Assembly: GCA_961205875.1 (NCBI GenBank)
Contig: OY540809.1
Span: 25,308,267-25,372,266 of the forward strand
Length of the DNA stretch: 64,000 bases
Direction: 5' to 3'
From: Sialis fuliginosa
Taxonomy: Eukaryota > Arthropoda > Insecta > Megaloptera > Sialidae
Part shown: piece after piece, positions 39,801 to 51,800 of the stretch
How positions within the stretch are numbered: position 1 is the stretch's first letter
How the letters are laid out: every line of letters starts with the position of its first letter
Notes under the pieces: model-generated
The model's database searches: none
Told to the model about the DNA's origin: nothing
Seen by the model: the letters and a program-made list of their open reading frames with translations, nothing else
Translations under genes and position numbers: made by a program

Positions 39801-42800
39801 ATATCTCTCTCTTTCATAAACTGACCATTTGAATTAACATATTTTTCTAAACGCCTAATGAATTCTATTGGGTGTTCATTACGTTCCATTTTTGTGAAAT
39901 CTTCTCCCCTACCCCTTGATAACCACCTACTTTCGTTCTCCTCTCTTTCTCTCCCGTTTAAATTCTTTAACCTAGATAATTCCCTTTTTATTTCTTCTAA
40001 TTCATCCTCTATTATGTTTTTCTTAACTACCACTTCTTTGTCTTCTTTACTATCATTTATTTCCCATTTACTCTCGTTTTCTATTTCCTCTTTTTTCCTT
40101 TCATTCCCCCGTTTAAACATCCATTCCAATTTACTATCTTTATCATTCGTGTCTTTCCTTATCTCTCCGTCACTCACTTTATTACTATTTCTTTCTTGCT
40201 TTAAATTTCCCACCTCCTTTATCAACTGTAAAATGACTCCTTTTAGATCATCTATTTCGCTACTTTTTCTTAAAGGTGTTGACGCCTCAAACCCTGAATC
40301 ATACTCTGGTTTTCCTAAATCTACTAATTTTTCTTCAGCCATCATGAATACCTTTATTATGTCAATATCTTTCTAAAAATATATAAAACAATATTTCCTT
40401 TCCCTTATTCACCAAATTCAGCTCATAAAAATCTTCCCCCCTTCTTAAAAAATCCCTTTGGTTAGAGCCCCCAATTTTGTAATGTTCCGGTTCCTAGGGT
40501 ATGATATAATAATCATTGATGTCAACTCAAAATCTAGATTTCCCGCAATTACAAAATAAATTATTAGAATACGAATTATTATTAAAGTTTGTGGATTTGT
40601 GAAATAAAAAAGTGAGAATATTTCATGAACTGAATTTATTTTATTGTTGAAAAATTTCATAAACTCAAAAAATACACATATAAAAATAATATCCTTATAC
40701 TAAATCCTTTTTTTATCTAAAATCTAAAACTTTCATTCAAATCCTTTCAGAACCTTTATTCTATATTTATTATTTCTTTTCTTTTTTTAAATAAAAATCT
40801 TTCTTTTTTCAAATACAAAAATCTTAAAACTAAATTCTTAAATCTAAACAACTTATCTTAATTTCAGAAGTTAACCTTTATTTTCATTCTTCCAAATTTT
40901 TCATTATTATGTCGAATTAATTGTAATTTTAAATTCTGGTACTGGTCCACTGTTCTTCAAACTATCAAATAATCACTTGATTACTGCACTGGTCCACTGT
41001 TCCGCTTTCGCTATATGTCTATCTTTGTTTAACTTATTCTTTGCGTACTGTCACTGTTCACCTCTCTCACACATATTCAAACAACTGCTTTTATTTGTAA
41101 CAATTGTCTTTTATTTATTTTATTTATTGTCTTTCGTTGTTTTATTTTATGCTTCTTGTTAAATAATTTCGATGATTTTATTTAAATGCACTTTAATATT
41201 ATTTATTAACATATAATTGGTTAGTCGTTATTTTTTATTTATTTACTATTTGTTTAACTGTTTAAATTTGTTGATGATGGATAATTTAATCTTTTATTTG
41301 TTATTATTTATTTTAAAATTTCTTTATTTCAATGTTATTTCATGTTTTCCCATTTTACGTAGTTTTATGTTTTAAATAAAACTTTTTCTATTGTCACATA
41401 TTTTATTCGTTATATTTTTTATATTGTCTATTTCTGTTGCACTCATTTACATTTCAGGTCTTCTCTTTCTGTCCCACTACTTTTTATCGATGCTATTTTA
41501 TTGTTTAAATTTATTTATTTATTAATCTCTCCTCGTCGATTTCTTTTTGTTTAACATTTATTTTATTCACTATTTCTTATTTTTACTTTCTTCATTCACC
41601 AAATACTTTATTTATTCTTTATGCCGTTTTAAACTTTGTTATATCTCTTCTATTCTTAAATTCGCTGCGTAGCTTCTTTTTATATCTTATTATAACTCTT
41701 ATTTTAACACTTTAATTCACTTTTTCCATATACTTTTTCTATATCTTTGTTTTAAATATTCAATCTCCCATTATCAAACTATAACGAACTTCATATATCA
41801 ATTTTTCTCTCTAAAACGACTCTCCCCAACGACTCCTAAACTCGTTCTTCCCAGTTTTTTCACTTCACCCCTTTCTCTCCGACACCTTCACAAATCTATC
41901 CCCACTAATCTGTCTGGATTGTTTTTTGTGTGTTACAAATACTCAGCGGTACCAAACCAAACCCTTTCCTTATTGTTTAACATTTAAAATTGAAATCCGA
42001 GGGGTGTACCCATTTGACCTCTCACACCACCTCCCGATCAAAATAATTAATGCGAATAAAACAAAGGAAGATCGTATGAATCATCTCCCCCCCCCCACCC
42101 CTAAAAAAAGTTAATTCCTATATTATATTAATACAACATATACTTTTTGGCTATTGTAAATATTTCGACAAATGTGTGGGGTTCTCAATTTTGTCAATTT
42201 TGAACATATTGAGATGTATATTTTCTGAAAAATCCCTAGAAAAGTAGGCTTCGGAACACCCCAAAATTTCGTTATATAAGGATTTTGTAAACAGACTGTA
42301 TCTAATGTTAAGATAGATAGTTCAATTTTCATAAAAGTATTTGAACCAAAAATTAATTAATTGTTTTCAAAATTGCGGCCAAACTTGAAATTTAGTTTAA
42401 AAAAAATATGTTTTTTATTTTTGATTAAAATACTAATATAAATGTTGTAGAAAAAAAATATACGTTGCTTAGGTCGTATATTTTGCAGCCAGTTTTCGTG
42501 AAAATTATAGTTTGTATGAAAAACTATAAATTACCTTTTTTGTAGAGAATTTTCTAATCTTCCCATCGTTATATAACTTTTACTATCGTAAAATCTATAA
42601 ATACAGAGATATTATCATAAAACTAATTATTAGCACCTTTTGTGGGCTGTAAAAAAGTACGCTCGCATGGGATCGATGGGGACTTTTGGTACCTTATTTA
42701 TGAAGACAAAATGAAGGTGGATACAAAAATTCAGCTTCCTGGGAATTTTTCCCCAGACACATCTATTTTTCGTCTAAATGTACCGGACTAAAAATGCTTA

Positions 42801-45800
42801 GAAATCATAATATTCTTGCTCAAATACAATATATTTAATATTGTGCGTCTAAATACTATCCATATTTAAATTATTTAGAATTAATATTGCGAATAAAATA
42901 AAATAAATTATCAATAAAACTACTATCAATATCATGTTTTTTTTGATACAAGGATAAATCAAATCGTATGAATAATATGCATAATTATAAAAGTATTATG
43001 TAGCAGATTTTTTTATAAAAACTATCAACAAAATATTAATTAAAAACTTGCACAACAATCTAAATATGTCATCAAAATAAAATAAAAACAAGTGTCTTTT
43101 ATTACAATTAATCACAACTTATTATATTTATTATTTTTTAGTGATTCTAGTAATTGGAGTAATTAATAAATGTACAAAAATTAGGTTTCGTTATAAGAAA
43201 ATCAAAATAATCTAAATTTGTCTAGTTTATATAAATATTTATGATCTTGTCATTCATGTGTTTTCAAATAATAATAATAATTTTGTTAATGTCAGATTAT
43301 TTTGACAAATTGAACAGGTTTATTATAAAATTATAATAATACATATATATATAAATTCACAATCAGTGTTTCTAGAATGTGTAAACTACATACAATTGAA
43401 CTGTTTTGAATTATTGTTAATATTGTAAAAGGTAGTTATGTATGTACAAGTACTACTATTAGCAAATAGTGTGTAGGTAATTTAAATAAGGTATGCATAT
43501 TATACTATACTGTTTTACACTATAATATCGTACTTACTTTATTTTAAATAACTTATAAGTAATTGGAACTTTATTTAGATTTCCTGAATCATTTATGCAA
43601 CTTTTCTGTTACGTTTGTGTGTCGATTCGTCTGTCTATGAGTCCTATGCAGTCATTACATATTCGTGTTAATCACAAAAATGAACCCTTTTAAAACTAAT
43701 TTTGAATTTGACGCCAAAACGCTCGCAGGTGTCATTACGCATTTTTGACGTCACGCCTATGTAAACACTCCTTGTCAACTATAATAAATCCTTGTTCCAT
43801 CGTTAATGTTTCTCGGATTTACTTTTGGTAACACATAACTGAGAAAATTGATAATTTAAAACCACAAAATAATTTATAAACAGTGCAGATATTAATGAAA
43901 CAAAAATGATGTTTACGTAGCCGTGACGTCATCCACTCTGACTGGTGTTGTATCAAACATGGTGGATTGCTGTATTTTGCGTTTTTATTTTAACAAAAAA
44001 TCATATTAATCTCGCTATTAATATAAAAATAAATACATTTTTTAGAATCTTTTTAACTTATTTCATTATTTAAAATCATAATTTCAGTGATATTTTATTA
44101 CTGGCATCATGCCTATTTTCACGTACGCGTGGTATGTAAATACCAACGGTATGAAAAAAGTGGCGATATGAAAATTATTTTTACGGTCAGAGTCACCAAC
44201 TGTGTTATAATAAGTTGAAGTATCACTGCTATCACATAATTAATACCCCATTTATAAGTGCTTGCTAGCTAGTAAATTTTTTAGCTCGTTTATAATACTG
44301 GATATAACATTGACAATTGATTTTTTATAGTTAGGAACTCATAATATGTGCACGGTTTTATTTTGAAGTAAAATAATTTTTTTTTTTCCAAATAAATATT
44401 ACTTAGCAAATATTGTCAAAATTCTGGCGATATAGTATGTAGGTCATTGTAGGCATGTTTGTATAAAAACAGCTGTTTCTTGTTGTTTTCCTTTTACGTT
44501 TTATCTGAATTAGCTTTAGAACGGTTATCACAATTCTTCAACTAGTGCAGTGACTAATCACATAATACATATGTAGTTAGATACTAAAATAAAGTAAATA
44601 CCATGCAATGAAGTGTGGACCTATGACAAAAAGATTGTTATTAAATTACATAACGTAGAAAGCAGGTAGAAGGTACAATCTCCTTATAACAATGTGAACT
44701 TGGATATTTATTGTAAATGTTTTTTATTTTAATTTTAATTTGACACATTTACAGTACTAGTGTGTTGTAATAACTAATTAGTCGTATGCTTTGCAAAGCT
44801 AGTCATATTTATCATTATGTATTAAAACTTTTATTGTATTATTATTCATTTCGAATTAATATGCAGCGGAAATTTGAATGCACAGTTAAGTTTTGAAATA
44901 AATAGTACAATATTGATTTTTAACTAACTTTTCGGGTTGTCGTATTTTCAATCAACTTAAAAAAAGGAGGAGGTTCTCAATTCGGATGTATATTGTATAT
45001 ATTTTTTATGTAAAAACAAACTTGTTTGTTTAAACGTCAAAAATTTATTAAAGAAGAGGTATATTTATATAATATCAATATTTTGCATTATATTTATTGT
45101 ATTTAATTGTTACTTATTATATTTTAGCCTGACGATGATTCTGTGAATCGAAAGCTTGCGGTTTCCTCTTCTTTAATAAATTTTTGACGTTTAAACAAAC
45201 AAGTTTGTTTTTATTTATATTTAACGTCACTACTATTATATTATTTTTTATGTAGGTATGTTCGGGCATAACTCTGACAAACATGCACCGATTTGGATGA
45301 TTTTTTGTTTGTTTTAAAGAGTATATTCTATATATACTATAACTTTTATATGGGCTTCAAAAAAGGAGGAGGTTCTCAATTCCGCTGTGTGTATTTTTTT
45401 ATGTATGTATGTTCGAGTATAACTCCGACAAATATGTACCTATAAGGTAGATTATTGTTTGTTTGAAAAAGTGTAATCCCGAGGTGGTCCCATATAAATT
45501 TTATCAGAATCTGACCATGGACTTCAAAGTTACGTCACTCAAAAGGGAAAAATAAAAAACTTTTTAAGAAAAATATATAAACAGACTTAAAAAAACCTAA
45601 AATTACTTAATAGTATATAATAATTAAATTTAACAGTTTTCGAAGTCGGTGCCAAGCTGCCAAGACAATAAACAACTTTTCAAGAATGAAAAAAAATAAA
45701 ACCGAGTTTAAAAACGGTTAAATTATGGTTTTTTGAAGTCGGTTTTATTTTATTTTTTTAAATTTTCTTACTTGACGTTTCGACTATCTTATCGGAGTTT

Positions 45801-48800
45801 TCTTCGTAAGAAGATAATGTACAAGCTGGCGTACATTATTTTCACAATCATTTTCCATATTTCTATATTCACAGTTTTGTTTGTTTAAAAATGATTTTTT
45901 TCTAATAAAGCAACGGATAAAAAATTCTCTTGACCTTATTGACAAACAGTATGCTAATATTTACAATGGTGTTTTCTATTTTTTTCTCAAGGTGTAACTG
46001 TTATGCGTAATTAAGCAACACAGTTTTAAGCTATTTTTAACAATGAATGCCGCTCACTTACGATAATTTATTTTGACACTGATAGTGTATAAATTTTCAA
46101 CTGCACGCACTTTAATTATGTTTACCTTGAGTTGGATTTCGAATTCTAATTTTATTTTCTAATATTCACATGTATTTATAAGGATTTTGAACTTTTAGCC
46201 TTGCATTATGGTAAATTACATTATTGAATATATATTTTTTAAACGCAAATAAAAAATATGAATATGCATGAATGAAATAATAGATATTTAAATTTATGAA
46301 TAACATAATTTGTTTCATAGATGTATGGTAACAAAAACTTATACGCGGACCATATCATGCCCGCCTGATAAGAAGGTCTGGCGTGTGATATTTGAATTAA
46401 TTATTATTAAGATTTTTTAGTAATTTTTCCTATAAAAACCTTTCAAACTGCTTTTTCTGTCTTAATTTTTCCACATAGTCAAATCATTTGTATTATTTAT
46501 GTTGTATACCAATCAATAAAATATTTAGATAGTGTTAGATAATGACACCAGTGTTGGTCAATATCCAACTGTTGGAAATTGACATTTGGGTATCAAAATA
46601 AATTTCATTTCATCATCAAGAGTGTAATATATTTATAAATTATTATATTATCATAGCATCTATTTTACATTGTTTCAAATTTTACGATTCTTTATTTTAT
46701 AACTGGCTTTACTTTGACCATTACTGTAGAAAAACATAAACAAAATTAATGGCTATAATTTAAAAAAAACATATTTGCGGACTTTAATTAAATTGATTTT
46801 ATAAAGAGATACTTGTTTTATTAGTATATGACTTCATGAGAATTACAAGGAAGAAGCCAATCAATCCAAAAAACAGTATACTTTGCTCTTTAATAATATA
46901 TAATAATTTCATTATTTTTGAATGATACCTAACTGTCCTTGGTAAGGGAAATCTATTGGGTTGGTTAGTTTTCGTAAGGTTAAAAACGGGGATTCAATCT
47001 TTGCTACTAAAAACTGTTTTTAAATAATTCTATCAAATATAATAAACGTAAAAATGGTAAAAATGTTCTAGTCACGCATGCGGCTACCCATGTTCTCCGT
47101 ATTAACTAAAAGTAAAATAAAGCTCGTATACATATACAAACATAATAAAATATATTAATATGATAAATATAAAAAAAAAAACACAAAACAAATAAAGCTT
47201 CGCCTTTTAGCGGGACAAAAAAAGATTTATTTGTTTTATATACTCCGGCCACCATTCAAATCGATAAAATCTTCGCCTATTCATAATGTTATTAGCAATA
47301 GAATACCTATTTGTATAATAATTACCTATTTAAAAATATTGAAATTAATAGTACAAACTTTACTCACATTGGCGCTGATTTATCATATTAAGACACTTGC
47401 CTTTCTTTAGAACTGGTTATTTTATGTTCCTAGTGATTTTAGTTTTTTCAAACCGCCGGGGATATAATAGACAAGTACCTTTATTTCATTCGAATAGTTA
47501 TTTTTTTTATTTTTACATTTTTTTACATACTCAATATTCCTTTTTGATATTTTTGTTACCCTCTATAACTAAATACGAGTTCAAATACCTAATGAAATAT
47601 TTATATTTTTCAGCGGAGTACATCTTGCCATGTCACAAAGAAGACCCGGACCTGCCGCAATGTATCCTGCGCTCGTTCAACCACCTACGGTCGTACCTGG
47701 TGACCGGTATCGAAGAACTCGGTGTCCAGAGTATTGAGCCGCTCGAGGTACCGTTGTTCGTGATGGAGAACAACGCCGGCCCTGTGCGAGTCAAAGCCAT
47801 CTTCTCGGACACGGTCGCGCGCGGTGCAAGCAACTTTACTGTCAATGATGTTAAGTGAGTTGGCGTGTTTTTTTTTTTAATTTCGTGTACCAATTGTGAT
47901 GAAAATATCATATCAAATATCAGGCAGAAAATCAAATAGTCAAGTATTACGTAAGCATGCTTAGGGGGTGAGAGGTAAATTTGTTTTTACTTTTGCTTGA
48001 AAAGAGAGTGGGGAGAGATGGGAGACCAAAAGATCTAACGTAAAATATTGAATATTTTAAAAATAATTTAGTTTGTATGGAAAATATTTCTCCAAAAATT
48101 AAAAGAGGCAACTTTAATTTATCTTCTTTGTGGCATATAAATGTGAAATTGTAACTTTAATTAATATTATACAGAAAATTATGTGCAAAGAATTAAAATT
48201 TAATTCACACGTTTTGACATCGACTAACAGGGAAATCTGTAGGGGTCGCTTTAACAAACCTTTAATGATGATGTCAGTTTTTATAAATTCTCTTATAAAA
48301 AAATTAGTTTTTTAGTTGCAAGCTTGTTTCACTTTTACCCCATTTTTTTGGTGTTTCATATTTACCCCACTCGACCCTATACAAAAAACTTCTAACATTC
48401 ATATCTTTTGGGGGAGAAGGGAGTTAGTAATTTTCTTATTTTTTCTTACAAGATGAGGAGTTTGAAATCAACAGAATTATGCATACGTAATACTTGAACG
48501 CTCCCTAGATATTTATACATATACCTACATATATTGATAATAAATTGGAATTAAATTGGTTCTCAAACTATTAATAAATTAATTCTATTATACCATCGAC
48601 AAAGATTGAGGAGGGGAGGGCGACCGACTAAGCTATGAGTTTCTAATGCAGTTTAAGTTGGGTTGAATTGAATCAAAAGTTTCTCAAGAGAGGGGTAATA
48701 AATTACATATAGTTATGCCCCTGACTCCCAAATCTTATTCCATGTAGCACCATTTACGAAACGCAGTTTTTTGGTATATTCGGCTATATATTGCAATTCA

Positions 48801-51800
48801 ATATTAAAATATAAAATATAAAAACACCGTTCTAGTTCTGATAAATGCCAATGTCAGACAAATTAAAACTTTCATTTGAGAGTCGATTAATGTTAATAAA
48901 TTTTTTTATTATACTGTAAATTATGCAAACTCAATTTAATAAATAAATATACATTTTAATACACAGTAACGATCAAATATGATATCATAATAAATGTGAT
49001 ATTTTGCAAGCATTCTGTACAAATCAAGAATTGAATGAAGTTTACACTAGATTGATTTATTGTATTTAAGGAAAGTTGTCGATAATATAATTTATTTATT
49101 GCAATGACACAAACAGCTAAAAAACTTAAAAGGTTTTTTTATATAAATGAAACTGCAAGAAAAACTAAATGTCAGTTTAGTGTATGAATAAAATATTATG
49201 TATTACTGTCATGGGCGGAATTTGGTCAAACTATGATGTATTTTTCTTTATAAAAATTAAAAATACTTCTGAAGCAAATAGTTTCAAAAAATCAAAATTA
49301 ATTTTATCTAGAATTTTTTTTTTTTTTTAATGTCATTACAACAAGCGAGAAATAGTTAATTAATGGGCAAAATTACAGTAACTTACGCCTATGTTTGGTC
49401 TGTGTTGAAGTAACTATAAGTTAGTATTTAATGTACAAGTTCTAAGGAATTTATTAACATATATAATTATCATAAAAACATCTGCCAAGTAAATGCACAG
49501 TGCTTCCTCGTGCTAAATTCACTAAAACCGATAGTGTTCAGATAAATTGCCTGGCATTGGTTAACCATTTAATTTTTATACAAATTTTACTAAAAAATCT
49601 TAGTTCGAATTTTTTCTTAAAACGCACCTGAATATTTTTTCATATATTTTTAATTTTTTGACAATTTCAATCTAAATCTAAATTTATGCAAATGTCAAAA
49701 TGACATTTAAAACGTCAAAGTGACATTTAAAACGCCAAAGTGACATTTAAAACGTCAAAATGACACTTAATATATCCAATCAAATATCAATTTAGAAAAA
49801 CAAAACACGAATTTTTAAAATTAATTTAGATAAATCTTTGTAAGAGAATATTTTACAACAAACGTAGTAGACCCATATTATAGGTTTAATTCTCTACAAA
49901 AAATATTCCATAAAATTTTTTCGTAACATGTGTCGTTCTTGAGATATCTTGAAAAAATAAATATTTTGGGGTGTCACCCCTCCCCCTTACACACGATTTT
50001 GATGATTTTAATGGGACCGTCCTCAAACCAAACCCAACCATCCGACCAAGTTTCAATAATATCGGTTCAGTGGTTCATGAGTTATGCGTGTGACAAGGAT
50101 TCAGGGGACAGACGGACGGACGGACGGACGGACACACGGACACACGGACAGACAGACAGACACGGAACGAAAAGTGTTTGTCTTGACGTGAAACGGATAA
50201 ATAAATTTAAAATTTTGAAATTGGAGAACTTTTTTTTTGTCTCAATCTGAAACGATCACATAGCTTCTTGTATCTTCGATATTGCGAGGAAGCAAAATAG
50301 CAAAGTTTAAAAAAAAAGAATATAACAGAATTATGTGCGTTCACCCTAAAGAGGACAATCACGTGCGTATACAAAGTGGGGGGGGAAGTGGTTATGACCC
50401 CCCCAAGAATTAAAAAAATACACTAGATATTATGAAGAAATCTGAAAGTTATTTAAAGTAGTTAGATGAGTTCAAATCACTATGTATTAATAAATTTTAA
50501 ACTACAAAATCATTTGAATAAAAAATTTATATTTTGATAATTAGCTCCTTGACACGTATAAATAATAGAAAAATTGAAGTTTGACATAATATTTTTAATA
50601 TACCTAATTAGTAATTATTTTATATGAGTTATAGGAAATTGGTTTGACTTCATTTCTAGTTGCCATATTCTGCATCTCTCTCTACTACCATGTATTGTAA
50701 AATTCGAATTTGTATAATAAACAATAATGTTCGGTATTATAAAGGAGCTCGCAAAATTTGCCAGCTTGCGCGCACTCGCAAATGAGGTATTAATTCTGTA
50801 CTAGTATTTATGGAATTTAGAGCAGTGATACTTCAACTAATTGTAACATATATGGCGACTTTGACTGTATAAAATAATTTTCATAATATCACCACTGTTT
50901 TAATACCGTTGATGTTTAAATTGTCAAACATTTCATTAAACTTGAAGAAAACTGTCAGATACGTTTGAAACCTCATTTGAAAGTGCTTGCAAACTAAAAA
51001 AAATAGCTAGCTCGTTTATAATACCGGACATTAATTTGTAGTCAAGAAAATGTCTGTTAACTAATATCTCGAAAATAACAGCTCTAAATAAATTTTGATT
51101 TATAGTTTATTAATAAGCAAATTTTTCTGTATACTGTACTGGAATTTTTTTTGTACAAAAACTAAACAATAAAAAATATTTTGAGATTTATTATACGTTT
51201 ATTTCAAATATATGTAATATGTATATGCTGCTATTATAAGTTAAATTTGTAATTTTTTTTCTGTATGACACCCTCCGAGAAGTTAGGCTGTATACGCGCC
51301 TGAGGACAATGTATAATTATGATGATATTTGAAATAATTACATATTGCAATAAACAATGAATAATTATAGTAAATATGATAGTAACAATAGAACCTAATA
51401 AGTATCAAAGTTTTACCTTAACCTTTGCAAACAGAATAGTTCATCCTTTGAGTACAAAATACAATTGTACTTACTATGTATGAGTCACTACAAGAAAAAC
51501 ATTAGTCACTATCCAGTAAGATGAATGTAAATATTGTAACAAATTAGGAGTCTTCTTAAACCATACATTATTTCAAAATATAAAATACACAGAAAGAAAT
51601 AATGTATAAAGTCTTTTATAAAAAATTCACCTCACTTCCTTTCATTATTATTAAAGTAATATTAAAATAAAAGTAATATTAAAAGAAAATAGTTTTATTG
51701 TATAACAAAATAATCATATTTTGCGACTGACTCAAATACCTATGATCATCTATGTATGTCATAGTCAATCAATATCTTCAATTCCGTCAACATGGCCACT

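Larger units (their letters stand above)
36165..42026 (-). mobile_element. LTR retrotransposon lacking pol (5.9 kb, - strand)
   Basis: Two 1,549-bp direct repeats with TG..CA ends bound a 2,764-bp interior. CCAC flanks the whole. On the - strand the order is 5' LTR (42026-40478), primer-binding region, gag-like ORF, Lys/Glu-rich ORF, polypurine tract, 3' LTR (37713-36165). The gag resembles Ty3/Gypsy capsid proteins of insects. No Asp protease (DTG/DSG), reverse transcriptase (YxDD), RNase H or integrase motif is found in any frame, so the element would need enzymes in trans. Both ORFs are intact. It lies antisense in intron 1 of takeout-like paralog 2. Confidence 0.9.

Noticed and set aside
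39858-40376. 172-codon + strand frame
   Set aside because: Ser/Leu/Phe-rich antisense shadow of the gag-like ORF; no start context or family resemblance.
45775-45810. Third hammerhead-like motif on the - strand
   Set aside because: The CTGANGA box is not intact (CCGATAAGA) and no clear stem is visible; kept only as a remark.
47397-47858. 153-codon open frame as a complete gene
   Set aside because: Only its last 80 codons match the takeout/JHBP family. The first half is A+T-rich intron read-through before a clear TTTTTCAG acceptor, and it includes the end of a MITE.
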